A stretch of 64,000 nucleotides of DNA, taken from Beta vulgaris subsp. vulgaris. Its lineage: Eukaryota; Streptophyta; Magnoliopsida; Caryophyllales; Amaranthaceae. The position numbers and the translations under genes were made by a program. Below, one piece after another: positions 51,301 to 62,604 of the stretch; position 1 is the first letter of the stretch, and each line of letters opens with the position of its first letter. The DNA lies in the NCBI RefSeq assembly GCF_026745355.1, contig NC_079209.1, positions 36,826,700 to 36,890,699 of the forward strand. Reading direction: 5' to 3'. The notes under the pieces are model-generated. The model saw only the letters and a list, made by a program, of their open reading frames with translations, did no database searches and had not been told where the DNA came from.

Positions 51301-54300
51301 GATAATTATAATAATAGTTGTTTGGAGATTCTGTCTTTAGGCTTGCTTGCTGTTATGAAATTTTTGTGCCCATTGGCTTTTGTCAACTTTGCTCCCAATC
51401 ATTTAAAAGCTCTTCAATATTGGATTGGATTTTTATCAGTATGTTCAAAAATTATGAATGGCTTACCTTAGTAAAATATCTATAGTTGCTTTGCTGGATA
51501 TCTGTCTTTGCAGTGACCTATATGTGTACTATATGATTGTCATGTTTCTGTTTTTTGAAGCTTTAACTAATTTAATTCTGATCATGACGTGCTAAGATAT
51601 CTTAACCTTTTTCTCCCAAATTTCTGCACTTCATTGGGTCATCGTGATTGTCTTTCTTTGCATTGCATAATGAATGTCGCTATTTATAATGGAACTATTT
51701 CTCATTTGAAGTATTATTTTCAGAATACATCCGGAAAATCGACAAAGGCAACTTTGCATAAAGGTTTCCACTTTGCCTTTCATATACATTCTTATTGAAG
51801 TTGTGGATAACTGTATCCATGCTTAGAAACGAGGAATTGTCGTCCTTTTTCAGTTTCTAGTGAGAAGATGCAGCTGAGTAGTTCAAAATTAAGTAACAAA
51901 AAAGTGAAGGTGAGGCAATTGACATTTGTGATGTACATCAGTTCAGGGGAGATAGTTGTTTGTTCATACCTTGATGCATTTGGTTGTACAGACTACAGCG
52001 CAGAAGAAAGTGGAAAATATCTTACAAGACAAAACACCAGGTAATTTGTACTTTAGATTGCACAGCAATAAATGTCTCATCTGGTTGTTTCTGTGATGGA
52101 TTGTCTTGAATGACTTTGCCTTTTTTCTGAGATCTTATCTTTGTTGAATTTGGGTTAAATAGTCTTTTACTCTTCTCTGCATGTATATGCATGTAAGTTT
52201 TGATGACATATCAAAAGCCTGCTAACTCGTTTTTAGCGAAAAGAGTATACAAACTCTCTTTACCTATGTGTGAAACTTGGGTGTTTTTTTAGTCGAAATA
52301 AGATTTCCATTTATCATCCCCAATGTCTTTCATCTCCTGCTTTTGCTCTTTATGCTAAGTTGAAGAATATGGTATCTTCTCATTGTCTTCCTGTTGGAAA
52401 CAATGTGAATAACTCTAAGAGATAGCTTAGAGAAAACCCCTCTTCACAATCAAAGTTGGACATTTTTTTTGTCGAGCAAGAAAATTCTGGTCTATTAGCT
52501 GAAATTCTGAAACATTTGAACAAAATTCTAGTCTTCTGCTCTTTTACAAAATTTCTATGTGATAAATAAGGTTTATATTCCGTAACTCAGCAGATTTTTA
52601 CTTTTGTGTCTTTGTTCTCGTGTTTTTCAAAGTATTTCTCATCACTGCTGAAACATTGCAGGGGTAAAAAGTGATAGAAAAAAGCGGAAAGCTGAGCTAG
52701 CGGAGGTATTCATTTAAGCTCTATGTGTTTCATATAATCTGAATTTTCAAAACATGTGTGGATGGAGCATGGTGTGTAGTATGTGTTTAATATCCACTAT
52801 GAATCATATGGTCTTGATCAGGATGCCCTGCTTTCTCACTGGTCAAAGAGCTTGTGTACATGAGGAGTGGGAGTTGATTTGCTTTAATTCTTATCGCTTT
52901 TCATACTGGAATGGGAATTTAGTCTTATTAACAGATTTTCAGCTATAATTACAAGTCCTGTTCTACTGCCACGTGATGTAACCACACCATATTTTTCTTG
53001 ACCCTTTATATCCATTACGTGATCCCTTCTGAGCAGCGTATTATGTTTAGAGACTCCCCCTTGATACTTTATTTACGAGTCAGGATCTACAAAGACTTTC
53101 CCTTGATACTTTAATTAGCTATCACAGCCATAGTTTCTGCTGTCAAATACTGGTTTCCTTTTCACTTTTCTTTACCCTTTATACCCATTTGGAGAACCCT
53201 TCTGAAGCAGCATATTATCTTTAAAGACTTCATTTACCTATCGAGATGTTATGAACTGGGAAGACAAACATAACAGCTTCACACAACAATGGTGAATATT
53301 CAAGAACAAGTTGAAAATAGCAACGTTCAACAATCAAACAGAAGAGAAAGGATACTAGGAAGAACAGAAGAAGATTAGATAAGGCAGTAGATTGTAATAT
53401 GGATTGAGATGGTAACCAGATAGTTTTCAGAGCATTCGAGAGGCTGGAACTCTCCCTTACAATAAGAAGTTTACTCTCAATTTCTGAATGAATGATCCAA
53501 TTCCTATGCTCCCCTATTTATTTACTGCCATATCTCTCTCTCTACAGCTGTCCTATTCTTCCACTACTGCTAATCTCCACTACTGCTAATCTGGTAATTT
53601 GGATTATTCCCTGCCTAAGTGTCAGAGTACCTCAGTGCCCTAGTAATGACCTTCTTACCCCTTGGCTGCCTTCTTGCACAAGTAAACCTGATGAGTGGCT
53701 GGTATGGGTAGATATGGTTGAATAACATGGGATTCTCGCATCTGTTATCAAAGTTCGATTTCTCTCATTTACATCTGAGTGCATGTGTTCTACTAGTATT
53801 TGTTCTTGTAGAGAAAACAGGTACTATAATGACTTGCCCTTACATTTTTTAGGGTCCGTTTATTTTGGTGGAAAACAATTTTCAGGGAAAATGGTTTTCC
53901 ATGAAAAGTCTTTTTGGGAAAATGCAAATGAATATTAGTTTTCCTTTGTTTGGTTTGATGGAAAACTATTAAGCTAAGAACGGAAAATGGAGATGTTGGG
54001 AATGAGAGAGTGGAGGAAAATGGTTTTCCTCGAAATCGTGGAGGAAAATGTTTACAAAGGGATGGAAACTCTTTCCCACCTTAGTTTTCCTTTTTAAATT
54101 CCTTGTTCAACCAAACAACGGAAAACATGGAAAATCATTTTCCTTCAGAACAAATGGAGCCTTAATGAGAAAGCCATTTTTATGTTAAATGGGTGTCCAG
54201 TTGTAGTTTAGCATCTTTAGTTGACACATTTTCCCTTTGTTTTGCATTTTGTATTTTGGGGCATTGCTCGCATACTTAACATGTATATCATTTGTGATTT

Positions 54301-55195
54301 TATAAGGAAGGAAAAATATAGTTATGTCGGATCTTGTTAGATTCATTTCAATATGTATATTTCGAAATATGAACTTTATATTTAATATAAATACATAATT
54401 AAACATATTAATGATCAAAATTTTATAATTACAAGCCTGCAAAGTCTTAACTTTTTTAAATGTTGAAACTTTTTTCTCTTCCGATTTTGCAACTTGTAAC
54501 CTGGTATGTGTTGCTAGCCGACAATTATTTTTGCATCATTCTTATTCCCTACATTTTGCAGGTTGAAGATGATATCGAGGATTCCTCGAGTGCCTCAGAG
54601 GTCCCACTCCTATCTTCTTTCCTATATACTTCTAACCCTTTTTTCTTGTAGCCTTTTCGGTTGATTAAAAAATTAGTAGATTGGTTGTTTTCTTGGTTCA
54701 GTTACTTGTGGATCAATTCACATGTTTAGAATAATTGAAGGCAGGAATAGTTGGTCTACAATATTGGGTATATATTGCCACGTGGTGCTCTTTTTTCTTC
54801 TTTTTTTTTATTGGGGGGGGGGGGGTTCTTAAGTTAGTTTCATACTAGTTTTTCTATGAAGCTTTCAATTTGTGCAGGGTTTCCAACACCAGCTCCAGTA
54901 AATTTAGGTGTTGTGGTTGGTTATGTGTAGAATTGTAGATGTGTAAGCGAGGTTATTAATGTCTGGATCCATCACACCAACTTTGGCTGTGCGAGGTTTA
55001 CTACAGGTGGTGGTAGATGGTAGAGCTTGATGCTTAGTAGCAATATTTCTGCAATGCAAAATGATGCTATGTTACTATGACATTAATGATACGTCCATGC
55101 AGTTTTAATCATTTAGCGAAAATATCTGCCGAAATGCTTCAGCTTGTTTCTGTCCGCAGGAGATTGATGGAAGCGATGACGATTGGCAAGCTTGA
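43372..55195 (+). CDS. RHL1: ROOT HAIRLESS 1 (RHL1), topoisomerase VI complex subunit
   Basis: RHL1 is a plant nuclear DNA-binding subunit of the topoisomerase VI complex needed for endoreduplication. Exons: 43372-43692, 43892-44002, 45232-45318, 45415-45638, 48698-48788, 50195-50365, 51724-51763, 51854-51909, 51992-52040, 52662-52705, 54562-54600 and 55160-55195. All have AG/GT borders and compatible phases, giving 422 residues. Recognised segments are VIKHHGTDILKKSQRKNRYL, GRMKLFGTIVYPKNRYLTLQ, FSRGGKNVMCEDCFDTM, NPDETRLDFPKEL, TPVRQSGRTTGK, LVQATISTLFKKAEEK and the acidic tail ending SDDDWQA. The N-terminus is Lys/Glu-rich. The ATG at 43372 fits the family start; the upstream in-frame stretch has no ATG. 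One weak junction is the donor after exon 5 (CCC|GTTATT). Introns are large (up to 3.1 kb) and hold several MITEs. No frameshift or stop interrupts it, so it looks functional. Confidence 0.93.
44003..45231 (+). other. RHL1 intron 2, no internal gene
   Basis: 1.2-kb intron. The open frame at 44862-45080 does not resemble RHL1 or any family I know, and lies between exons that join in phase. A degenerate CTTCCGTTCCAATATAA at about 44410 may be an old Stowaway end. Confidence 0.5.
45349..45374. repeat. (AT)n microsatellite in the 96-bp RHL1 intron 3
   Basis: An AT run fills about a quarter of a very short intron (45319-45414). Confidence 0.95.
46092..46310. mobile_element. Degenerate Stowaway remnant in RHL1 intron 4
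   Basis: It begins TA then CTCCCTCCGTTTCATAGAAA. The right end is eroded (GTGAAACGTACTAAAATGG). Confidence 0.55.
46266..46527. repeat. 134-bp tandem duplication in RHL1 intron 4
   Basis: Two copies, each with AAAGTGAAGTGGGT, AACAATAGTTGGATG and GGAGATATGAGCTGCCTGC. The first copy overlaps the eroded Stowaway end. Confidence 0.85.
47261..47497 (-). mobile_element. Small non-autonomous Helitron in RHL1 intron 4
   Basis: On the minus strand it starts TCTCTATTACATATTGG and ends with the hairpin GCACGCATAGCGTGC (47273-47287), then ATATAAGACTAG, the typical Helitron 3' hairpin plus CTAG. The flanking bases are A and T, as Helitrons insert between them, with no target duplication. 237 bp, no genes. 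The 3' end is convincing; the 5' end is less certain. Confidence 0.65.
47573..47781. mobile_element. Stowaway-like MITE in RHL1 intron 4
   Basis: TA flanks, left CTCTATCCATCCCCTTTTGT, right ACAAATGAAGATATTGGGAG. The inverted ends match only partly. Confidence 0.5.
49347..49792. mobile_element. hAT MITE, 446 bp, TSD TGAGAAAC
   Basis: It starts CAGGGAATTAAAA and ends TTTTTTTACCTG. Perfect 8-bp flanks TGAGAAAC lie at 49339-49346 and 49793-49800. The interior is unusually GC-rich for this intron, with CGTTCCGTTAC / GTAACGGA dyads and CGCGACCG words. It lies in RHL1 intron 5. Confidence 0.88.
50088..50109. repeat. Poly-C tract
   Basis: A run of 22 C bases in RHL1 intron 5, about 85 bp before exon 6. 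Confidence 0.95.
50674..50981. mobile_element. Tourist (PIF/Harbinger) MITE, 308 bp
   Basis: The ends are GAGGGTGTTTGGTATGG and its inverse, flanked by TTA at 50671-50673 and 50982-50984. In RHL1 intron 6. Confidence 0.92.
53852..54161. mobile_element. Tourist-like MITE, 310 bp
   Basis: The ends are GGGTCCGTTTATTTTGG and, inverted, GGCTCCATTTGTTCTGA, flanked by TTA at 53849-53851 and 54162-54164. The interior is rich in GGAAAAT/ATTTTCC. In RHL1 intron 10. Confidence 0.88.
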
Positions 55196-55884
55196 AATAT
55201 TTGCTTTGTCACCTACTAGCAATAGCATTGTTGGCAGCTTCATGTGTACAGGATGCCAAGGCATTTATGTTAGACATCAACGTTAGAATTTCAGAAGGTG
55301 CATTATGTATTCTTTACAATTGGAAGATTGACGATATCTTGATAAGCAGGCATTGAGCAATTTTACACTGTGCAATGCCAATGAATCAGTGAAGGGGATA
55401 TTCATCTTACAGAAGATGGTGGTGTATCTGGAAATTAGCTCTGTAGTCTGTTGGGACTTTACCCTTTTAGAACTTAACAAGGGCCTATCGTAAATTTTAA
55501 AAATCTTAAAGAGGATATTATTTATCTTAAAGGTGGCCATTTCTTAGTGTTAGACTACACATTTTTTTTAAAAAAAATTGCCTAACTTCTTGGTATTTTG
55601 TATACTTTTTCTGACGGGATTTTTTTTTTAATTATTAATGTTGTACTTCCTCTATTTCCTAATAAATGCATTATATCGACTTTTTGCATTTTTTGGATAT
55701 CAAGTAACCATTTTTTATTACCATTTTCTCAACAAATTCGAGATATTGTAGAACTCGACTCCTAACTTACAACCTTACCTTGCTTTAATAATCTTCGATT
55801 CTTCATCCACCAAAGCACGATATGCATTCACCATCACTTCGAGTCCATTTGAGTGCTACTCAGTCAGGTTTTCCGTAAAACATA
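55196..55884. other. RHL1 3' flank
   Basis: Includes the RHL1 3' untranslated region. No clear polyadenylation signal was fixed. A degenerate TACTTCCTCTATTTCC at about 55644 may be a Stowaway fragment. Confidence 0.45.
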
Positions 55885-56290
55885 ATTCAGTTTGATGCAG
55901 GGTGGAAGAAAGAAACAAAGGTCATGAGTTGTGCTTGGATCCTTCAGCTTCCTTCACCCATACAAATTTCTTCTTATGGAGGAGGCAATTATGGTCTGCT
56001 CTTCTCGGCTCTCCATGCAAGAGTTAAGCTTTCCTCAAGGCTCTACAGTGCGCAACTTCACATGGCATGCAAAACACTACCTTTCTCACGGATTGCACAA
56101 ATCTTATTATGGCTCTTCAATATCCCATGTTTGTCCCTTCATCGATTTACTGGACTATAAGCGACATCAAGCTTCTTGCATCGTCTTTCCTTTGGTATTT
56201 TCTCTTAAAAGTGAATCGCCAACAAGTTCAAAGAGCTCATGATACAGTTCAGTTGTGTGCTAGAACTTGTTTGCAATTCACGACTTGTAT
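55885..56290 (+). pseudogene. RNase H-like (RVT_3) domain relic
   Basis: FDAGWKKETKV starts the fold (first catalytic Asp), followed by SCAWIL. Later, in another frame, come TDCTNLIMALQYP, ISDIKLLASSF and VNRQQVQRAHDTVQ, which is the order of plant RVT_3 RNase H domains found at the ends of LINE-like genes. At least one frameshift separates the halves (near 55990-56070). No upstream reverse transcriptase is present, so this is an isolated fragment. Confidence 0.65.
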
Positions 56291-56706
56291 CCCTTAGTTT
56301 TATGTCTTTCCCATTGTCAAAAAAAGAAGAAGATAAAATGTCATAATTTCATTATTGATGGGTTAATCTCAATGTATATTATCAAAATATTATTTACTCT
56401 GATTTTTAATAATATTGAAAATATTAATGGACAAAGATGTACTTCAGTAGTATATTTGATCATTGAAGGTTGGGAAGAATTATGTAGCTCCTTTAATAGT
56501 TATTAGTTCTGGAAACTCTTGCAATTATGTGGTAGAATTATATTCACATGAGCGTAAGATGTTATGATAAGTAAGATAAATTAAACAGTTTTCTCATTTT
56601 GTTTTATATAAAATTTTCCTTTTAAAAATATTTATTTGGGATATTTTATGATATATAGTATTAATAATTGACATTGAAAATATATAATTTTAAAAATTAA
56701 GTCTCA
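56291..56706. other. Unassigned AT-rich spacer
   Basis: I see nothing beyond short uninformative frames. Confidence 0.5.
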
Positions 56707-57024
56707 CTCCCTCCGTTTCCTAAAGATATTCTTTTTACAGTTCCTACAGATATCAAGGAGGATCCATTTGTGTGGGGTGTGGGATGGGTAAAGTAGGAGA
56801 GAGAAAGGAGTTAAGATAAATAAACAAATAAAAAGGGGTTAAAGTAGGAAAGAGAAAGGGAGTAAAATTGAATTAATAATGTAATGGTGGACCATATGAT
56901 AGGGACATGAGAAGGTTTAAAAGGGAAAAAAATTTCAAATAAGGAATAAAGTAAAAGAGGGAAGATCTTTTGGAAACGCACTTAAACGGAAAAAGGGAAT
57001 AAGATCTTTAGGGAACGGGGGGAG
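56707..57024. mobile_element. Stowaway MITE, 318 bp
   Basis: Left CTCCCTCCGTTTCCTAAAGA, right inverted counterpart TCTTTAGGGAACGGGGGGAG. TA on the right flank and CA on the left (a mutated TA). Confidence 0.82.
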
Positions 57025-57672
57025 TATATTGATAAATAAAAATAATATGTATTAGAGTTTTGGATGATAAAAGAATTAGAGTTTGATTTTAAAGAAACAA
57101 CCTTAAAAAGTTATACGATGGAAGTTGAGTACTCCATCCGTTTCAATTTAATCTACCCACTTTCCTTTTTAGACCGTTTCAATTAATCTACACACTTTAC
57201 TTTATATATTTTAAGTAACTTGTCCCATCCAACCTTTTTCTCTTTCTCCACCCAAATAGGGCCCCTCCATTCATTTTAACCCAAATTACCCACCTACCAA
57301 CCACTTTACAACCCATAGGATTTCTCTCAATTACCCACTTAATTTATTACCTACCCACTTTACAGCTACCCCCATTCTCTCTCTTCCCCTCCATTCATTA
57401 TTTACACCTAAAGTTGAACGTATCTCACTCCTCTATTTCACTCTTCATCAATACACCCCATTTCCTCTCCTCATTCATTTACTTTCTCTCTCTTTTTTCT
57501 AGATCTCTAGTTATCATCTCTTTTTCTGTTGGTTTTTCTTCATCTCACAAAATTAGAAATTGTGTCTCTACTGGTTTATCTTGCCAAACGAAAATTAGGG
57601 TTTTTTTTCAAGCAAAATTCTACAAATTTCTGAGTGTTGAATAAGCCTTAATTCTGGATTTTTTTTCGAATT

Positions 57673-58122
57673 ATGGAGCGATCTTCCATATTTAAGCGAA
57701 AATGGAGGGGCAAGTATTGTAGATCTAAGTTATCTAAGCCTGGTTCATTTGAAATATCGAAGGAAAATGATCATTCAGATTCTTTTGCACCTAATACGAA
57801 GGATCTGTATGATTCTGGTCTATATTTTGCTCCTGATTCAGAGGATTCTTATGATATTTTTGATTTCATCGCTCCTACTCAGAGTATTAAGGAACTTGAA
57901 CATTCATGTAAAAAAAAGCACAAAAGAAACAGAGTAGACGAAGATGAACTGCGAGAGGAAGAGAGTTTCTCATCTATGTGCAAAAGAGTTTATTTTTCAA
58001 CTCTTAAAAATCAGAGTTCCTCGTCTCAAACGACGTCATATGAGCTAAGTTTTATGTTTAATTTTTTTATTTTATATGCCTTGCATAGTTGCATGTGGTG
58101 TTGTGTGTGGATTATGTGCTGA
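57673..58122 (+). CDS. Hypothetical protein, 149 codons, unknown
   Basis: The ATG at 57673 follows a leader of about 500 bp inside the left half of the mariner-like element. The N-terminus is basic (KRKWRGKYCRSKL). The middle has two similar acidic segments (SFAPNTKDLYDSGLYFAPDS). Then comes KKKHKRNR, which looks like a nuclear localisation signal, and Ser-rich sequence. The last 25 or so residues fall in the 105-bp tandem repeats, so the true frame may end by splicing near 58040. I do not recognise it. It could be a captured host exon, a second transposon gene or chance. Confidence 0.3.
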   Translation: MERSSIFKRKWRGKYCRSKLSKPGSFEISKENDHSDSFAPNTKDLYDSGLYFAPDSEDSYDIFDFIAPTQSIKELEHSCKKKHKRNRVDEDELREEESFSSMCKRVYFSTLKNQSSSSQTTSYELSFMFNFFILYALHSCMWCCVWIMC

Positions 58123-58555
58123 ATTATTGGTTAAAAAAATATATCTATTGGCTTTGATCTTATTGTGGGTGTATGGATTATATGCCTTGCATAGTTGCAT
58201 GTGATGTTGTGTGTGGATTATGTACTGAATTATTGGTTAAAAAAGATAACTATTGGCTTTGATCTTACTGTGGGTGTATGGATTATATGCCTTGCATAGT
58301 TGCATGTGGTGTTGTGTGTGGATTATGTGCTGAATTATTGGTTAAAAAAGATATCTATTGGCTTTGATCTTACTGTGGGTGTATGGATTATATGCCGTGC
58401 ATAGTTGCATTTGGTGTTGTGTGTGGATTATGTGCTGAATTATTGGTTAAAAACGATATCTATTGGCTTTGAACTTACTGTGGGTGTATGGATTATATGC
58501 CTCGCATATAATCCTTGTGGTGTTGTGTGTGGATTACGATACTGTTGTGTGTGGA
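58076..58555. repeat. 105-bp tandem repeat, about 4.5 copies
   Basis: ATGCC(T/G)(T/C)GCATA starts at 58076, 58182, 58287, 58392 and 58497. Each unit carries GTTGTGTGTGGATTATGTGC and TTGGTTAAAAAAGATATC. Confidence 0.92.
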
Positions 58556-59401
58556 TTATGTGGATTATCAGTTGGCTTGCATGTGTTGATGTGGAAAAAG
58601 AAAAGATAAAACACCCTAACTTGACAATACTTTAATGCATGCATTTAGACTTCAGAAGATGATGATAAAAAACAGAAGTGAGATGTACTTAATGTGTTAT
58701 AGGTCTGGTGAAATTGGTTCATGGACTTAATGTGTCCTTGTTTTCTTCCAAAGTGAACCAAGTTAATTAAAAAGATATGGAGGGAGTATTGCACCTTGAT
58801 TGTATCTATTTCTAGAGCCAACATCAATTTTGTTAATTGAAATTGTATGATGAAGCACTTGATTATATACATAGAAGAGTTTTTGGTTTTTATGTGTTTC
58901 CTCGATGATGAAAGATGCCCTATAGGAAATGAAATGATATTCTATTGTATGTGTATCTCGAGCACCATCAGGTTGCAGCTTTGTGATAGCCTAAATTGGA
59001 TATAAGAAATTGATACTACAATGTGACACCTTTGGCACACAGTAGCTTAACCCTGTATGATGAGGCACTTGATTATATATACATGGAAGGTTTCATTGTC
59101 AATTTCAATGCTGAAAATAGTTATGCCTGAGAGGAAAAAACTTGCAAAATACTTCAATTTATAAATACTTCACTTTAAATTTAACTTACAAAAGAAGGGA
59201 CTACTTCTCCCTTGGTTTCTACATATCGATTCACAAAAGAAGGGACACCTTTTCCCTTGGTTTCTACAAATTACTCCATAAAATAGGGGGGTTGATTTAC
59301 AAAAACTTACATAATGTTCTTGAACTTTGATGTAATCTTGACAAAAAAAGATTATCCACTCCGTGTGCAACTACATTCTGCATGCTTTGCTTTATCTTGC
59401 T
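58556..59401. other. Mariner 3' non-coding region
   Basis: No gene. Short duplications: TGATGA(A/G)GCACTTGATTAT at about 58850 and 59058, and a 48-bp repeat with TCCCTTGGTTTCTACA at 59207 and 59255. It includes the isolated mariner-type end near 58785. Confidence 0.5.
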
Positions 59402-62012
59402 TTACTCCATTGCTTGTGTTTCCTCAGTTGCTTCTTGTAACCATTGTCGTGCCTCATCAATTAATTGTTGAGATACATGAACTTGTAGTGGAAGTTGACC
59501 CAAACTTTCCAGCCTCGCTTTGTTTACATGAGGCTGCACATAATTGTTGCCTCCTCTCACTTTTATCATCTCTATCATGTTGTATTGCAAATTGTGCCAC
59601 ACATTAGCTAGTGTTTTTGGATGAAACTCATCATAATACTTATTAACTGCTTGTACAAGTTTGAGGACTGTGTTTGGTCTTTCCTTGTGCTGTAGAGTTT
59701 GTAGTGCTCTAAAAAAACAACATCTAATAGGTTTAACTCAGGGCTGTTTGGTGGTTGTTGAACTAAATGAAATTCAAACCCATTTTGTCTGCTTGCTACT
59801 ATCCACTCCGGATCTCTTGAGTTCACATGTCGCTTTGTGTTATCCTGTTGAATATAGATAACTTTGCTTCTGTGAGCAGGCCACTTGGCCATGATTGCTG
59901 GCAGTACATAGTTGATAAGTTTGTCTCTCATTCTATCTCTTGTAATTAAAGTTGCTGCTTTGGTTTCAAGAGTTCCTGCTGGCCTGTTGTTGGATGATCT
60001 TTGAGCAGACACTTCTTCCACAAAAGGGAAAATACCAACCTTCCCATCCCATGTATTCTGACATAACATGTTAAATGAAGGCCTGCCCACAACACCTACT
60101 AGGGGTGTTAATGAGCCAGGGTGGCTCGCAAACTGTTCGAGCTCGGCTCGGTCAAAGCCCGGCTTGAGAGGGCTCGACTCGAGTTCGAGATCGGCTCGCG
60201 ACCTTAACGAGCCGAGCCTGAGCCCAATAGAGTTCGGCTCGAAAGCTCGCAAACTTGTTCGAAAAATTTTAAAATACAAATTTATACATTAATTTTTAAC
60301 CCAACTTGAATTTCAATTTCAAGCCCACTTTAAAATATATAAAAATTTAAAAGTTTTAGCCCAATTAAAAGATACAAAGTAAGAGGCTTTCTTTTCAGCC
60401 TAATTACAATTCAGAAATACAAACAATTAAGAAAAGTTTCTTTAGCCGACTGTTCTGTACTTCTGTTCAAGACTTCAAGGGTTTTCGAAGAACCTTAAAT
60501 CTCCATAGCTATTCTGTACCAGTTGAACGCTGAGCTTCAACGGCGGCAACCAGCGAGTGTCCTTTGTCTCGGTGGCGAGCAACGTCATCTTCGGCGGCGA
60601 GCAGCATCATCTTCAGCGGCGAGCAACATTGTCTTTGGCGGCGAGCAAGATGACATGTAAAGTTCATAGTTTTTATGTTATTTTTAGTTTTTTTTTCAAT
60701 TTAATCTGAATTCGAAGTTTCTATGTGCTAAAGTATGATGAATTTGAAGTTTTTCGATTTAATCTGAAGAAGGTTGTCGTTTTAATCTAAATTCGAAGGT
60801 TTATGATTTCGTCTGAGTATAATGAATGGTTTTCGAAGGTTGTTTATGAATTTGGAAAGCGTTGAAAGTAGCAGTACTTTTCTTGTTTAAGTGAGTGGAA
60901 TTCATGCATTTTATGTTGTAATTTTTAAGAACCTTGTGCATTGATGATACGATTTCATTCAACAAGGAATGAAGCTCATTAAGAAAGGCTCTTTTACTCA
61001 TTTACAAAGAGGTTTGCTGGGTTTTTCTTGCTGCTATAATACTACTGTTCTTGTATTCTTGCTGCTACAATACTACTGTTCTTGTCTTCAAAATAAAAAC
61101 CTAGAAATATTCTTGAGCTTTTTCGAGCCGAACAGTTCGCAAACTCTTCCGAGCCGAGCCTCGAGCCGAGCCGAATTTTTTTTTTCGAGCTCGAGCCGAG
61201 CCTGGATTTTCGAGCTCGACGAGCTTCGAGCTCGAGCCGAGCTCGGACCCTCACATCCTCGAGCCGAGCCGAGTCTGGCCATGTTTGGTCTCGGCTCGGC
61301 TCGTTAACACCCCTAACACCTACAAACATTATCTTAATAACATGTCTTGTAGATTGGCATGCTTTGTATGGATTTGCTTCATATGGATGTAGATATAATT
61401 TCTGAGTTTTTTGATGCATGTAAAACCACTTTTTATCAATACAGATGAAATTGAACATGTCCTTAAACTTGGGCTGCTCTCCCGGTGTTGGTGGATGCTC
61501 AATGAAACAGAGTATCCAGATTAGCCTTGCAATTTGATTTTGTGGGGTTAAAAGTGAACGCATTGCATTGTTATGAGGCCTTATACTACCCTTTTTTACT
61601 AGCCTACAAACAGTAGCTGCAGATACTTCTAACTTGTCTGCCAAGTCCCTCAGATTGCTTCTATGTCTCAATGGAATTGATGTTAGCATCTGCTTTGTTA
61701 ACTGGAATTGCTTTCTTCCAACTTTACCTGCCATGTTCTTCTTTACATTTACTTGCTCCTGCTCTGCTTCTTGGCTATGTTCTAGATGACACTTGTAGTT
61801 TTCCAACATACATGAAAGTCAGCTGCAATTTTTGATATTGCCCCGTAAGGAAGTTCATTGTTCTTGGCTTGTGACAGCAGCAACTCAGCCATTTGTTGCC
61901 TTTGATCATCACTCAACCAAGGCCGAGGATGATGTTGAGGCAAGTTAATGATATCACTATCCATGATTTCTCCCATGATAGAACGACTGAAGCCTCCCCC
62001 AACACCCCCCAC
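59402..62012 (-). pseudogene. Mariner-like transposase (DD39D), broken and interrupted
   Basis: Minus-strand blocks: an N-terminal region from about 62012 (LSDDQRQQMAELLL) that changes frame near 61790-61800; then helix-turn-helix-like sequence (LRDLADKLEVSAATVCRLVK); the first catalytic Asp in FICIDKKWFYMH; VIKIMFVGV; the hAT insertion (60100-61315); then VGRPSFNMLCQ, KVGIFPFVEE, IYIQQDNTKRH with the second Asp, and SPELNLLD with the third. Exactly 39 residues separate the second and third Asp, which defines plant DD39D mariners. The C-terminal block ends at 59402 after another frame change near 59605. Removing the hAT element and one 8-bp duplicate restores the frame at the insertion point. 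Confidence 0.9.
60100..61315. mobile_element. Non-autonomous hAT element, 1216 bp, TSD ACACCTAC
   Basis: TAGGGGTGTTAATGAGCC at the left and its inverse (GGCTCGTTAACACCCCTA) at the right. Perfect 8-bp flanks ACACCTAC lie at 60092-60099 and 61316-61323. Both ends carry many CGAGC/GAGCC(G/T) words, dense subterminal motifs as in hAT elements. The interior has GGCGGCGAGCA repeats at about 60570-60650 and no transposase. It splits the mariner transposase. Confidence 0.95.
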
Positions 62013-62162
62013 CCAAAAAAAACAAAGGTTGAGTGAGAAAAAAAGATCTTAAATGGCTAAAGTTGCTGCTGTTGACTTGATGGTGTTGCTGTGGACTTGA
62101 GGGCGCTGTGGCTACAAGGAAGTCCTGGTGGAGTAAATGTGCTGCTGTTGAGTGGATGATTG

Positions 62163-62198
<36 letters not shown>
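62163..62198. repeat. (CT)n microsatellite
   Basis: CT run with one TAT interruption, just upstream of the mariner transposase. Confidence 0.9.
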
Positions 62199-62199
<1 letters not shown>

Positions 62200-62604
62200 G
62201 TACTGGTGGAGTAAATGGTGGAGTAAATGTATTTATGTTTAGTTTGGCTGTTGAAATTTTGGAAGTGTAAATTTGCCTCCAAAATTTTGGTGTGAAATTA
62301 TGTAAAGTCAACTTTGGAGGGAAAACGAAAAAAAAAACTTAATGGATCCCTTTTTCGTTGAATTACAGTTTCCCCACTCCCCTTAATTTTTTTCTTAAAA
62401 AGTTGCCCACATGGGCTGTTTATTTCTCTTTCTTACTTTTTGGTTTTCTCTTTCCTACTTTTTACACTTCTCTCTCCTCCTTTTCCCCTTGTTGTCAGCA
62501 AATAATGCTTTTATCTTGGTTCTCCCCCAAAGCACATCGAGTAGATTATATTGAAACGGAGGGAGTATAATTTTTCATACAATCTAAACTATTAGTATGT
62601 TTAG

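Larger units (their letters stand above)
57132..62565 (-). mobile_element. Mariner-like element (plant MLE, DD39D), interrupted
   Basis: The left end CTCCATCCGTTTCAATTTAA, continuing TCTAC, pairs with the inverted right end CTCCCTCCGTTTCAATATAA, continuing TCTAC. TA flanks lie at 57130-57131 and 62566-62567. The transposase is on the minus strand near the right end. A 1216-bp hAT element sits inside it. A third mariner-type end (GGAGGGAGTA near 58775-58785) is present, so the left half may be a separate nested element. I prefer the 57132/62565 pair because its ends match best. Confidence 0.65.

Noticed and set aside
57132..58789. A separate 1.66-kb mariner element ending at the GGAGGGAGTA near 58785
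   Set aside because: That end matches the 57132 end less well than the 62565 end does; kept only as an alternative.
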